A stretch of DNA of 64,000 nucleotides, taken from positions 5,952,280-6,016,279 of the forward strand of contig OU342821.1 of assembly GCA_910591455.2 (NCBI GenBank), given 5' to 3'. The translations under genes and the position numbers were made by a program. Shown piece after piece: positions 13,339-26,100 of this stretch. Below the pieces are notes generated by a model. The model saw nothing but the letters and a program-made list of their open reading frames with translations, was not told the origin of the DNA and did no database searches. Source of the DNA: Pholis gunnellus (Eukaryota; Chordata; Actinopteri; Perciformes; Pholidae). Positions within the stretch are counted from its first letter, which is position 1. Every line of letters begins with the position of its first letter.

Positions 13339-14375
13339 TTGACGCACAGGTGTCCCCAATAACGACGTTAACAATGGCGCGACAGCAGGACCCTGAAGCT
13401 GAAGCAGCTAAATGGAACTCAGCCCTCGTTGTCGTCATCATTTACGTCTGTGACTTTCCTACTGCGACGTGTCAACGTGTGTTCGGTAAAGAAGGCTTAC
13501 ATATTGTGTTACTGAGATAAGGAAATAAATCAAAGTACAAACCCAGCAGTCTAATGACAAAGCACATATTGAGCTACGTTGTTCAACATCACCATATAAC
13601 ATGTGTATCTCACCACACTTAACGAACTGGAACTAGGTTTATCCAAACCCACAGCATAGGACGCATTTTGTCACGCACTTATACTGAACATATGCATAGA
13701 CCCAAACCTCCACACTTCTACAATGTAGAACAAACCCACAAAAGTTTAGGGAATGCATTAAGACAACAGATATGGTGGAAAACTCCCAAGAAGTAATTAA
13801 GACAAATATATGACCTGACCACGCCAAAGATTACTTACTTCAATCTTCCCCAAGTTTAATTTAGGAGCTGCATTTACTATTTATTATACCCTGACAGAAA
13901 TTCTTTAAAAACACCACCTGGCCTAATGTGTTTACCAGTTACAGCTTATTAGTCTATTTATGTCGTCTGCGATGCATTTCGGGCTAGACGCAGAGTCACT
14001 CATTCAAATTAAGGAGGAGGCCAGGGAGAGCCTTGCAAAATCTCCCATCTGAAAAACAGGGAATAAATAATCCTGATGGGCAGGTCATTATCGTCAGGGT
14101 GTCTGCACCCAGCAGCTAATTCTCCAACGGGAGTGATGAATCAGCGGCAGAGAGCCTCATCAGCTCCTAAGATCTCCTTTCGACACTTAGGACAAAACAC
14201 TCCACATGCTGGAGGACGCATCCCACCAACTGTTCCATTAGCGCGGGATAGTGAACCGTCCCAGCGCAGTCACGTGCTACCAAACAAGCCAACAGGAAGC
14301 AATTAATCAAGCATCGGATTTTATCTTACTTCCAATAAACTCAGCCAAAACCTATCATGATAAGGTTATTTAACG

Positions 14376-14529
<154 letters not shown>

Positions 14530-15116
14530 TAAATATTTTGAATTATTTTTTTCCTCATTGAACTAAGAGAAATGCAATTGCTTGTGTATCACGATATCAA
14601 ATTGCGGTATGATTCCATGGAAAGACGATACATAATGAAGTTGAAGTTAGTTTGTGACAAATCAAGGATTTGATGATTGAATGCTCTCCTGTTTGTTGAT
14701 TCACAGAAGAGGTCACGGCCCAAACGTCTCCCTGTTATCAATTAACTGCTCGGTCACGGGGTTTGGGAGTCGGGGTGCGGAAAGCCAAGCGAGCGTCTTC
14801 GGTGGCACAACCACGAACCCCGCTCAGTGTGAACTCTCCGCAGGACACAAAGAACCTTTATGCAGCCCGAGCACTGGAAACTACATTTGGCAAGCGGTTT
14901 ACCAACAGCCTCTATTTTCTCCTGGGTGAATAATCAAAAGCAGTTTCATAAAGCACACAAACAGCCTGCTCAGTGCACTCGGTGCTCTCGAAGCAATGAT
15001 TTTCATCAACCCAACCGAGAGCCGGCTCATTTAGCTAAACAGCACATTTCCTTTTATCTGCTTGCTGCAGGAGATGAAAGGAAATGTTGAAGTGGTCTGC
15101 TGGACCAAACAGGGCT

Positions 15117-15386
15117 TAGGGCAACAACTGACAATTATTTTGAGTAGATTACATCATGTTCAGAACTATTTTTGACTTATAATAATAATAATGACAGCTT
15201 TCTGGTCTATTAAATGTCAGAAAATACAGCAAAACACTGCGATGCCTTCAGGTGTCTTGTTCTGTCCAAAAGCCCAAAGACTTTCATATCACATCATGTC
15301 ATATTCATTGATTTTTTTTTCCGCCAATATCTTTTCTGTCGGTCAACTAATCAATTCGTTGACTTTTGACTTCAGCAATAATTAGG
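15117..15386. repeat. Dispersed teleost interspersed repeat
   Basis: The stretch from agggcaacaactgacaatta through aaatgtcagaaaatacagc to gtcggtcaactaatcaattc resembles, from memory, an abundant short interspersed repeat of teleost genomes characterised by alternating ATTAATCGA-like and ATGTCAGAAAATA motifs. It has no coding potential. Confidence 0.5.
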
Positions 15387-16543
15387 CTGAGTATTATCCA
15401 AACGTTTACTTCCTTTATAGAAATTAAACTGGAACCGCCAAAATGACCGAACAACACCTTTTTAAAACTGTTTCTGAAAAACATTAAAACCTCTACGAAA
15501 TACAGGTTTTAGTATTTCCTTAAATTTTAAAACCGCCAGTGAGAGGAACACTTTGAAACTTAAGGAAATGAAATGCACAGCTGAATAAATAAAATACAAT
15601 TCAAAAGTATTAGAGCATTTCAGAGACTATCTGGTCAGACATTGAGCACATGACTTCAGTACTCCTGTAATCCTAGCTACAGCCCTGTAAGATATTAGTG
15701 TATTCATTAACATTAAACATGGTGACAGTCCAGCATGATGTGAAAGATGGGTCGAGGAGGTCAAACTGTGAAACTAGTGAAGCATTTTGTCTGCACGGTG
15801 GCAGGAGAGCCTGATGACGAATGAATGAGCACATGCTAGCAGGATATTAATGATTGACATGATAATCAAATGAGAACAGGTGTTGTCCATGAGTGATTGC
15901 AGACGAATGATATCAAGCAAAAGGGATATGATGCAGAAAGCTGCAAGAGATATGCCACTGTGATGCATTATGAGGCAAACAAATAAGCTAATAATAAAAA
16001 CCCCACAAAAGGCTACAAAGACAATCCGTTATACCGACTTGCATAATGACAGCCATGCCGGTCAAAGCCCGGCCAGAGAGCCCGGCCAGAGTCCGGCCGA
16101 GGTCTGAGAAGCAGCAGAGCTGCTGCTGTATGTGGACTGACCACTGGCTGCTGCCTGTCGTAAACAACTCGCTGAGAACAATGGGCAGGGTTGGGTTTAC
16201 TTTATCCGATTATACAAACATGCAGGAGGCTTTCCTCTGGTAAAGAGACAACCTCTTCAAACCCAACAGAAAACGCAGATAGAACCACAATTAAACGTGC
16301 AAAGCATCAACGTCTCCATAGCCCATCACCGGGTCTTTCCAAAAACAAGTCAGTCCCAACGCAGAGAGCTAACGTTAGCTGGGAGCAGCGACCCACACTC
16401 GGTCGGGGATTCATCTTGCCTGTCAGCCGCGTTGTACCGGCGGAGAAGCAAGCCGAACGCCTCGTGCGCAGTAAAACCCGTCACATGCGTTGAGATTCGC
16501 TGCAAGAAAACCAAAGAAGACATGAATAATCGGACCTGTTTAC

Positions 16544-16600
16544 CTGTTAGAGTAGCTGCACTCCACAGGGCGCCGCCATCTTTAACACCTCACAGCCAAT
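16544..16600 (-). promoter_or_regulatory. tsc1: Probable tsc1 5' untranslated exon 1 and promoter
   Basis: On the minus strand, CTCTAACAG is followed by a canonical GTAAAC donor, making 16544 the likely 3' edge of a non-coding first exon. About 30 nt upstream on that strand is an AAGATGGCGGC motif, the YY1-type element typical of TATA-less housekeeping promoters near the start site. The surroundings (16400-16650) are richer in G, C and CpG than the flanks. It would splice to an acceptor near 12314 ahead of the first coding exon, leaving a 4.2 kb 5' intron. The transcription start is not determinable from sequence alone. Confidence 0.55.
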
Positions 16601-17542
16601 CCCGCCGCAGTCAGCCTCCGCTGTCGGGCTGCATGCAAACTAATCCCCCAAGTTAGCGCCTCGCAAGTCGCAACCGCAACTTCAACAACTTTTTCACCAG
16701 AACAACATCTAAAATAAACTTGGTAAATTATATGTATGAACACAGAAGTAGTATTCAATTTGTAACCCGAGATATAGTTTTGCTCTGCTGCAGAGCTAAG
16801 ATTGTTGTTCCCATCTCCCCATTGGTGGAAGGATGAAATGTGTGTAATGCGGTTTCGCGTGACCCACATGTGAAGAGCGCACGCGCAAATTAGTTGTTTT
16901 TTTATACCAGGTAGTGAGGAGATTAATGTGGAACTCAATTAATACAAAAAATAAATACAAATATAAAACAGATGCAAAATTAGGATGTATGCATTTATGG
17001 AGGGGCATAACTGAGATACTGAGGCAACAAATTACGAATTTTAAATGAAGTAAGTATTAGTTCTATATGTTTGTAAGTCAGAGTTATGAGGTGATGGTTC
17101 AAACTGTTTTATTTACATCCTTTATCATAATTGGGACTTATTTTTTTACATTTTTAGATGTAAAAGGTTAAAATTCTAGCCCAATTATGATGCCATAAGT
17201 TTAACCAAATAAAATGGTTACTTACCAGAACTTTTACGTAACATGACTATTTTTGGTTTGCCATTCCTGACATCTTATCTATTTTTTTGACTTTCCTGCC
17301 ATAAATGTACTTCCATATTCTCAATACTATAAGCTGGACATTTATTTAACATGTTGGTACATTCAACCTAATATAATATGTTGCTACGTCTGTCTCTATG
17401 AGATTTATTCTGATTGAGCTGCTGGCTAAACTATATGTTGGGTGCTATACAGTGTATTTTATTGATATTCATATTCGACCAAGGCTTTACATGAAGCTCT
17501 ATGAACTTGCCCATCTTACAAGTAAGCTACTTTTTTTATATA

Positions 17543-18350
17543 TATAAACAGAGCACAAAAAGTAAGGAAATTTGTGTTTGGTAGATTATTTCTTTGTTGT
17601 AACAATGCTTCTTGGCAATAAATATACCGTTGGAAAGCCTGTTTATTTCCCGTTTAAATGGTGCCACATTTGTAAGGAACATGCATTTGTGGGATGAGCA
17701 GCAGCGATGAGTATGTGGGTTGCGCCCATGAAAAATGTGCCAAATCTTCTTTGCCAATGACTCTTGTTTGGTGTTGTTTGGTGGATTGGACGATTGAAGT
17801 CTGAAGAAACAAGACATATTGGCAATTTAATATTTTATTCATTTAACAAACAGGAGCCTCAGTAGCGTGCGGAAGAACCATACACAGCCACAACAGCCTG
17901 GCTCCTCCTCCTCATGCCGGTCACCAGCCTGGTCACACACTGCTGTGGGATGGCATCCCATTCTTCAAAAAGCATTTGTCGCAAGTCAGCCAATGTGGTT
18001 GTGTTGGTCACTCTGGCACGAACAGCACGCCCAGGCTGATCCCACAAGTGTTCAATGGGGTTGAGGTCAGGACTGCTGGCAGGCCATGCCATCCTCTCCA
18101 CTCCCAAATTCTGGGGGTAGTCTCTGATAAACCCCGCTCTGTTGGCATTGGCAGAGAAGGGCGCAACTCACATACTCAGCTCTGTTGCTCATCCCACAAA
18201 TGCATGTTCTTTACAAATGTGTCACCATTTAAAAAGGGAAATAAACAGGCTTTCTAACGGTATAAGGTGTATTGCCAAGAAGCATTGTTGTTGTAACAAA
18301 GAAATAATTTACCAAACACAAATTTCCTTACTTTTTGTGCTATGTTTATG
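17543..18350 (-). mobile_element. Tc1/mariner-like element with long terminal inverted repeats, transposase truncated
   Basis: An 808-bp element flanked by TA dinucleotides (17541-17542 and 18351-18352), the Tc1/mariner target site. Terminal inverted repeats of about 186-191 bp (17543-17728 and 18160-18350) are near-identical in opposite orientation. Between them the minus strand (18107-17859) encodes the C-terminal part of a Tc1 transposase, including the hallmark SPDLNPIEHLWD that carries the last catalytic acidic residue of the DDE triad. The N-terminal DNA-binding half and the first two catalytic Asp residues are absent, so the copy is non-autonomous. Confidence 0.9.
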
Positions 18351-19310
18351 TAAAAACTGGTGTGTAACCATAAAGTAAGCACACATTACATAAGATATTT
18401 CTGCTTATTAATTGCTTATCTACTTAAAATTTGTTCAAAAGTGTTGTGAGATAGTCACAACTGAGTGTAACTGATTCAGAGGTATTTTATGGATGAATAA
18501 ATACAATTAAATATTATAAATGCATCTTTTATCAACGTCCAGGAAATACCCAAAGTCCCAAACTCCAATATAAGCGTCATGATTTTAGATACACTCACTC
18601 TCCACAAGATGTCGCACTTGCACTTCTTTCCTCGTATAAATCCTCTCCTCCTCCTCCTCAAAATGTTTCTCGACTCTTCGACAGGAAGTTATTTTAACAG
18701 CATTTGATTAAAAAAAATAAAATAAAAAATAATAATAAAAAAATAAAAGAAAGAAAAACATAAAAAAGCTCACTAATTTTGTCATTTCAATCTATCTTGT
18801 CACTGTGCACATGCGTGACACCAGCATCCTCAGTGTGAAGAAATCTCTTGTCTGAATATTGACATGCTTTAATAAATAAAGACAGAGTCAACAGTGTCGA
18901 TCTCCCAGACTGGTTTGGTGTGTGTATCTTTGGAGGAGCTACAGTCTCATATGATCTTTTGGCCGTTTAAATCTTGCACACAATACACAGCATTACTCCA
19001 AGTAAATCCTGTAAATCAAACATTGTGAGGTGGAAATAATATTGTTCGGATTTTGTTCGTTGGAAGAACTTACTTTTGTTTCATGCTTTTTTTATGAAAG
19101 AAAAAGTAAATTGATGTATGTTTGGTTTGAATTTAAATGTATTTCTAACAGCGCAATTAGGCAAAAGTGAAAACAAACTGTCTTTCATTTAAAGCACCAA
19201 AACGCTGTACTCGAAAAGAATAATCATGAGCTTCAATTTTATCATTTGACCCTAACGTTTTACACGATATCACTTTGTCTACACTAAACGTCAGGGACAG
19301 CTAAGGCCCC
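18351..19310. other. Intergenic, AT-rich, nothing recognised
   Basis: About 1 kb between the Tc1 element and the gfi1b promoter. A/T-rich tracts occur at 18711-18770. No convincing gene, RNA or element was seen. Confidence 0.5.
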
Positions 19311-19319
19311 GTGCTCGAT

Positions 19320-19390
19320 ATGCAAATATTCATACAGGTTGGCCTTCTCATTGGTTGAAACCACAGTCAGATTCTCCTGCGAAATTATCT
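19320..19390 (+). promoter_or_regulatory. gfi1b: gfi1b promoter motif cluster (octamer, CCAAT, RUNX, GATA)
   Basis: Within 71 nt lie an octamer ATGCAAAT (19320-19327), an inverted CCAAT box ATTGG (19350-19354), a RUNX-type AACCACA (19359-19365) and an inverted GATA motif TTATCT (19385-19390), followed by a GC box (gggcgggg) near 19403. A GTGAGT donor at 19601 probably ends a non-coding first exon (about 19440-19600). GATA and NF-Y (CCAAT) control is established for mammalian GFI1B. Activity in this species is inference. Confidence 0.55.
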
Positions 19391-19989
19391 GATTGAAAAT
19401 CAGGGCGGGGAGAAAAAGAGAGAGCAACAAGTGTGATGGTTTTCTTTTTAACACTGCTTTGCTTTTCTGACTTTTGGGAAGGGATTTTTTTGCGACGCGT
19501 CTTTCCTCCGCAGAGCCGCTTCACACCCTAAAGAAACGAGGACAAATATTATTGTTAATAACTGCTCTTTTCCTTTCGACGGGGACCTGCTCGGTTAACG
19601 GTGAGTTGAGATGTGCCGACGACAATAACTTCTAGACCCTGCGAGTGAAACTTTTGACGACTTGTTTTCCCCACAAATAATTTAAACATCTGAAATATTT
19701 AAACTTCACGTCTGTTGGCCTATCGACCAAGTAGAAATAAATAATAATTCATATTAATCAATTAGTGCGTGAGTTTAATATAATAAATTCAATAATAACT
19801 GAGTAACGTACCTGCAATTAACGACTGAAACGCTAATTTCAGAGTAGCCGGACTGGAATTATATATATTAGTAACATCTTACATTAAAATGCTTGTAGTG
19901 GCCGTTTAAAATTAAAAAAAATGACATAAGCAATATTTTATTGACAACCATGCTATATTTCAAAATACTTTATCGTGTCGCTAACGATC

Positions 19990-19991
<2 letters not shown>

Positions 19992-20022
<31 letters not shown>
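19992..20022 (+). repeat. (TG)n tract forming the gfi1b exon 2 acceptor region
   Basis: About 31 nt of TG repeat runs directly into the acceptor TAG at 20022-20024, just ahead of the exon that carries the start codon. It replaces the usual polypyrimidine tract. Confidence 0.9.
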
Positions 20023-20024
<2 letters not shown>

Positions 20025-20031
20025 GATCAAC

Positions 20032-22745
20032 ATGCCCCGGTCATTCCTGGTGAAAAACAAGCGGTGCTCGTCCTATAATGTTCACCGATCAAACGAAGAC
20101 GAGCCTGAGGCCCCAACGTGTAAAGGTAGGACTCGAAAAAAAAAGAAAACTCTCTGCTACTACTCGTGTGTCTTTATTTTGAAGCTGCTGCTGCGTTCGA
20201 TACACATGCATATATACTCTATTACTGAAGTCATACAGTTCTACACCTCAAGGTTAATTCCGGATCAGATGCTTCTTACTTAAACAGAATGTCCTCCAAG
20301 AAGTATTGCAGTTGTTAGAGTATTTACTTGCTGTGCAATCACACAGAGCCCTGTCTTTTGCTTAGAATTCAATCACACTTTTATTTGCTGTGGATTTGCA
20401 GAAGACTCATCAGAGGTCCAGAGCACAGAAGACAGTCCTCAGTCTTCCCCTGCGGACCGCTGCTCCTTTGAAAAGGAGGAGGCCGAGCTGAAGCCCTTAC
20501 CTGCTCACCCAGAGCCAGCCAGACCCCCCGTGGCTCCCACACAGCCATACTACCTAAATGGTGAGCTGCCAGTGCATTCATCTCTCATCTTTTCCTGCCA
20601 CCTCCATAAGCTTTCAATCCGATGTGTGATTTCGTCTTCATTTTGTTTGTGTTTGCTGTACGCGTGTTCACCCCTCAGAGCCCCACATGGACGGATTCGC
20701 TCCTTACTTCAAGCCGTCGTACGGCTGGGAGACGGTGCCGTCCTCCTACAAGCTCCGCCAGTTGAGCTTCAGCCCCACGGTGCTGCAGCACACCAGCGAC
20801 CTGTACGGCACCCACATCAGCCGCAGCCCGCAGCCTCAGCAGCCTCTGGACTGCAGCACGCACTACTCCCCCGCCTCAGACACCTACTACCACTGTATCG
20901 CCTGCGAAAAGGTGAGCGCAACATGTTGTTGTTGTAGTTGTGAAGCTTCTCGTATTTATCGAGGCCCAAAAGGTCAAAATCTGTGATCAGCTGGAGATTC
21001 CGTTGAACTTGTCAGCCACCCATATTAATGGGCTGCCACTCATTTAAGGTGTTCTCAACGCCCCACGGCCTGGAGGTTCATGTCCGGAGGTCGCACAGCG
21101 GAACCAGACCTTTCGGCTGCAGCATTTGCAGGAAAACCTTCGGCCACGCCGTCAGTCTGGAGCAGCACATGAACGTCCACTCTCAGGTATGACGGTGACT
21201 CCGAGATGCTGAACAACACAACACATTACACGCTTCTGTTTAGTGGGCTACTATAGTATCTAAACGTTGCTATACACTTCCCTTAATCCCCGGTTTGTGA
21301 CGTAGGCGCTTCGTTAAAAGTTGCTCTTCTCTGTGCCCAAATTGAGACGACCCGGGTGACATCACTATGACATCACCGGGGTTATTATGCATCTGAAACT
21401 TACCTGAGTGAAGTTCAAAGTTTGTTCATTAGTTGTTGAGGTAACTTCACTAAACATGACAAGATACGTTTGATAGATACGAAGATATGAAGTTCATTAA
21501 AGATCGTTAAACTAAACTAAATGGTAATGGTTTATCTATTTACAATTCTTTAAAAGTTTAGTTGATGTCACAGGATTAGGTTTTACAATGTATAACTGAC
21601 AACAAACTAAAACTGATCCAACAATCTCAATACAAGGTCAATGGAAGAGCAACTTGCAGGTTGACTTATAGTTTGTTTTTACTACATTTATACTTAACCT
21701 TCCTGAAAACGTAAAAGTGAATGCAGGATTGTATATGCTTTACATGACGTAAGGGCACACATTCAGAGGGGAAAGTCGCGGTTTTGAGCAATGCTTTTAA
21801 AAGCGCTGTTTTTCCAATATTGTTTTTTTATATTACGTAGTCTAACGGAGTTGCTGTCCTTCCCTTCGTTTTGCTTTGATGAATCTGTCATCGTGTCAAT
21901 TTTTTTTTCAGCGTCATAATGAATCGTGAAGCTTCAACCTTTCTGTACTTGTGCTTTCGTCCTTAAATCAGGAAAAAAGCTTTGAGTGCAAGATGTGCGG
22001 CAAATCCTTCAAGCGCTCCTCCACGCTCTCCACGCACCTTCTCATCCACTCGGACACGAGGCCTTACCCCTGCCAGTACTGCGGCAAGAGGTTCCACCAG
22101 AAGTCTGACATGAAGAAACACACCTACATTCACACCGGTTAGTCACACCATGCAGATTGTCTGTTACAGCAGGTGGCCATATATGAAACCGTCCATGGCT
22201 ACTCTTGCTGTAATCGTCATGCTTTCCAGGTGCAGCATGCAGGAATTGTTTCCAGGAGTAATATAACTACTGATAAATCAGAAAAAGAAACTTAACCAAA
22301 TGTCCTGTGGATTTGCATATCTGGTTTTCCTGCTTCATGCGGAGCTCTGTGAAAGGAAGTCTATGTGAATCTGAACAATGGCATGATTCTTCACCCGTAG
22401 TTATGCATGCTTATCTTTTTTTGGGGGGGGGGGGGGGGGGGGGGGGGGGGAAACACATACCTTTTATGGTGCGCATAACAAACCTGAACTTCTCTACACA
22501 AATTATTTGGAAAAGATTTCTCGCTGGTTTATTAATGTTTGTGTGTGTGTGTGTTTTATTTTGTAGGTGAAAAGCCTCACAAATGCCAAGTGTGCGGCAA
22601 AGCGTTCAGTCAGAGCTCCAACCTGATCACCCACAGCAGGAAACACACGGGCTTCAAACCCTTTGGATGTGACATTTGCTCCAAGGGCTTCCAGCGCAAG
22701 GTGGATCTCCGCCGGCACCACGAGAGCCAGCACGGCATGAAGTGA
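20032..22745 (+). CDS. gfi1b: gfi1b, growth factor independent 1B transcriptional repressor (322 aa)
   Basis: Nuclear zinc-finger repressor of blood-cell development. Its N-terminal SNAG peptide recruits the LSD1-CoREST demethylase complex. Coding exons: 20032-20125, 20402-20560, 20679-20911, 21049-21186, 21972-22137, 22567-22745 (TGA); phases are consistent, 969 nt. SNAG sequence MPRSFLVKNKRC is at residues 1-12. A poorly conserved linker follows. Six C2H2 fingers run from about residue 155 to 319: YHCIACEKVF, FGCSICRKTF, FECKMCGKSF, YPCQYCGKRF, HKCQVCGKAF and FGCDICSKGF, each with its His pair. Fingers 3-5, the DNA-binding set, are almost identical to mammalian GFI1/GFI1B. The choice of gfi1b over gfi1 rests on location between tsc1 and gtf3c5. 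The start is fixed by the invariant SNAG methionine. No premature stops are present. Confidence 0.97.
22423..22450 (+). repeat. G28 homopolymer in gfi1b intron 6
   Basis: Twenty-eight consecutive G within the last intron of gfi1b, about 120 nt upstream of the final exon. It could form a G-quadruplex. The length may be inaccurate in the assembly. Confidence 0.9.
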
Positions 22746-23113
22746 AGAAGAAGCACCGTAGCCTCATGTGCACCTTCTATTCAAACAATAACCTGGTATT
22801 AAGTTCTGGTTGAAGGCGATTTAAAAAAACAAAAAAAGTCACCTGTATTATGAAGAAATTGTTCGTTGATGAAAATGTATATGAGTTAATATATTGGAAG
22901 TGATCTCTCAGAGATGCGTTTACATGTGGATGAATGCGCTTTTGTCCTAAAGATTTAAAATATGCTTTTGGCTTTTGATGCCAAAAAGGCAGCAAGAACA
23001 TTTTTGGTTTCCTATAATTTATTGTGTGTCAAGTGTGCTTGATGCAACGCCTTGTATATTAGCCTATACTTTCTGGAGTCCGTGTGTGTGAGATGCTAAA
23101 TGCTTTCCGTTGA

Positions 23114-23119
23114 AATAAA
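23114..23119 (+). terminator. gfi1b: gfi1b polyadenylation signal AATAAA
   Basis: Canonical AATAAA about 370 nt after the gfi1b stop codon, followed by a GT-rich stretch (tttggttgtttc). It plausibly defines the transcript end. Confidence 0.65.
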
Positions 23120-23129
23120 GTGTAAAAAA

Positions 23130-26100
23130 GCAGGCACATCTTTGGTTGTTTCTTCGAGACTAAGCTATGCAAAGTGAAATGTAAAATCATTTGCACCTTC
23201 CAGGCAAAAAACACACGCGCACCGTTTGTCTATAGATGAGCACTGCAAACACACTTTATTACTTCAACACTCGCCTCTTTTATGTGTGTTTTTCCAGCCA
23301 CTCTCACGTCGGAGCAGGATGTAGGATGACTATAGCGACATGTAGCCTCGGGTGAAAATCTCTTACGGGACCAGAGATAGAGTGTGTAATGGAGTAACGC
23401 TGCATTCAAATGACACGCCTGGAACGCCATGCAAATCCCAAGCCAGAGAGCTATGCGTTAGCGGGACAGTTGGCTTCCGTTTTTAAGGCTCAGCAACTTC
23501 CTCGAGAGACAAAACCGGCTCTATAATCTCAGTAAAAAAAAAAAAAAATCACAATTTCACAAGCTGTCAGAACTTTGGCCACACACCCTTGCATACATGG
23601 AATGTAACTGCTTGGCCTTTACAGTGTATTGAGTCCAATGGGATACAGGGATTAATACAAGGCTGGGGAAAAGGGATTGAGCTGTTACCACACCCAGCCA
23701 GCCTGCTGGATTAACTTCAACAAACAAGCGCTGGCTCTTAACGAGGACTCACCACCTTCCTCAAACACCAAACCTGTTAGGACATTAAGCTGCTCGAGGC
23801 AAATCACATCATCACCGGTGCCTTTTAAATCTGATACCAACTGGATGAACTGTTGTCAGAGTTTGCAGAAATGTTTTGATCTTTTTCAGATACATCAGCC
23901 CAATTGTTTCAGCTGCTTAGATCTAAAAAACACTTAGATAGATATATAGAGAGCTAACTGGGACTATAGAAAACACATCACACCTGTACTGAAAACGCTC
24001 CTGGCTGCAGGTAAAGAATTGAAGTTAAAGTGTCACTGCTGGTCTACAGGGCCCTAAACAGTATGGCTCCAAAACATATTCCCAAGCTGCTCACTTGCTG
24101 TGGCCCAATCAGATCATCAAGCATGTGCCTCGAATGCAACGAGAATTAAAACTAAACCAGGTGAATTTGGTCAATATGATGCTGTTCTCTGGAACTGACG
24201 ATCTGAGATCTGCGTGCAAAATTATTGATATAGAAATTAAAAGAAGTGATCATAACTTCCCCAAAAGTGTATTATTCAGCTACGCTGTGCCACGGGGAGC
24301 CACTGCTGCAGAAATCAGTGTCTGCACAGGGAACAGAGGAGCCATGAGGGCTTACGGTCTGGCAAACAAATCTGAGGTCTTTATGCAAAATGTGTTGGTA
24401 TTGCCAGGGCAACAGGGCCCGTTGTGATCCACTACAGTTAGGACCTGCTGCATCCTGGTCAGAGGAGACAGAGCAAATCACAATCGTGCACAGGTAACCA
24501 ACAGAAAGAAGGGAGATGCAGGGTGGGACTTAACAAACAGGACATGGGTCCTGAAAGGGGAGGGGTGGTGGGGTGTGTGTGTGAAGGGGGGGGCATGCAT
24601 GCACCTGTAACATTCCTTCAACTGTGTACAATTGTATGAGCGTGAAAAGATTGATGTGGAGTCATTTTGATTTAATTTAATGTAATGTTTTTAGCAGGAA
24701 ATAGCAGATGAGGACTGTGCTGGAGTTGTTTATGTGGTTACCCAGCTTTTGTTCATTTGCATGTATGTTGCCTGAGGCATTGTAGTATCCTGAAAGCTGC
24801 ACATTTACTTGATGGTTTTTCCAACAGTTAGGGCGCCACCTGGAAACCGTTTCTCAGGGAAGTGGGTTTTTTTTTTAAATCAGAAGCTGCACGAAAAGAC
24901 GCATTGAATATATTTTCAAAGTATTGTTTGCAGTGTGACAGAACATGTCTGCAACTTTGCTGCCTAAACAGTGGAGTAACAGCACAGTCTGACACCAGAA
25001 ACAGTCTCGGCACTAACAACAACAACGATTCACCAAATCTGTTCCATCCAAGAGACCATTCAACAAGTAAAAAAAGAAAGAAAAATCAAGTTCCCAAACA
25101 TCAGCGCTGTGCCTCAAAACCAACACACCCCAATCCAAATGCTGCTCCGTCTCACACAGAACCTAAACATGGCAGAAATTTGTCTTGCAAATTGGCTGCA
25201 TGCAAATGAACGCTGGCCGGTACTGTGGAAACGCTGCAGGATGGAAGGACGGCCTGAGGCATCTGAGGCACATTCATGGAAGAAAAAGAGGGAGATCTAA
25301 GAAAGGTTGGAGTCTGAGTCATCGTTTACCGTTGGAAGATATCCACCACTACCGTACACAAACCTTTCGTCACAACTAACATCTCCAACTGATCTGTTTT
25401 TGACACCCCTGCCCCCCCCCCCCAAAAAACCCATTTACAGTTGTAGGACCCAGATTTCTTCTCTGTTCATTAATCTTTATCTGATTCTATGTCAACTGTT
25501 TCAGCCGTTTCAGCAGCTTAGCATCCCAATGATTTGTTTTTCATGTTCCTCATTACAAACGACTGAAACACAATCCTTTCATGTCCTTCATAAGATTTTG
25601 CATTTGATGGAGCAGCATGTTATGTGCTTTAAAATCGGGGCCAAAACGTGTAAAACAAGAACGTTTGAGTCCAACTGGTTCATTTGTTCCGCTTTATACG
25701 AACAAAGATGGTTTGGAAGTTGAACTCAGGGGGTAGGTTTGGCTTTTATTCAAAAAATTAAAAATAGTTTTTATTCAAGTGAATCACAGGGAAGAGGTCA
25801 GACAAGATGAAGCTGCAAATAAGTAGGCCTACAAATCTGTATGAGAGGCGTGACTAATATACACCTGTGCAAAAATACCACATTTCTGAAGTGTAATTTT
25901 ATAAAGAACATAAATATGAGATGCAGTAAAAACAATTCTGGCATTTGAAAGCGATTGCATGAAGATGATGCAAAGAAATAATGAGTGCAAGAACTCGGAG
26001 CATCCGTTAATCAACAGGGAAAAGCTGGAAAAGTTTTGTTGCTGAAGATCCGGAACACGTTTGATGCATAAAAACAAGACGTATCAGTGAAAGTTATAGG

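Noticed and set aside
19975..20283. 102-aa frame starting at 19975 as the gfi1b N-terminus
   Set aside because: It starts in the TG repeat and runs through the exon 2 donor. The true start is the SNAG methionine at 20032.
24027..24427. Open frame with LLVYRALNSMAPKH-like words as a LINE reverse-transcriptase fragment
   Set aside because: Only a short stretch resembles L2-type LINE C-termini and no wider domain is readable; too weak to list as an element.
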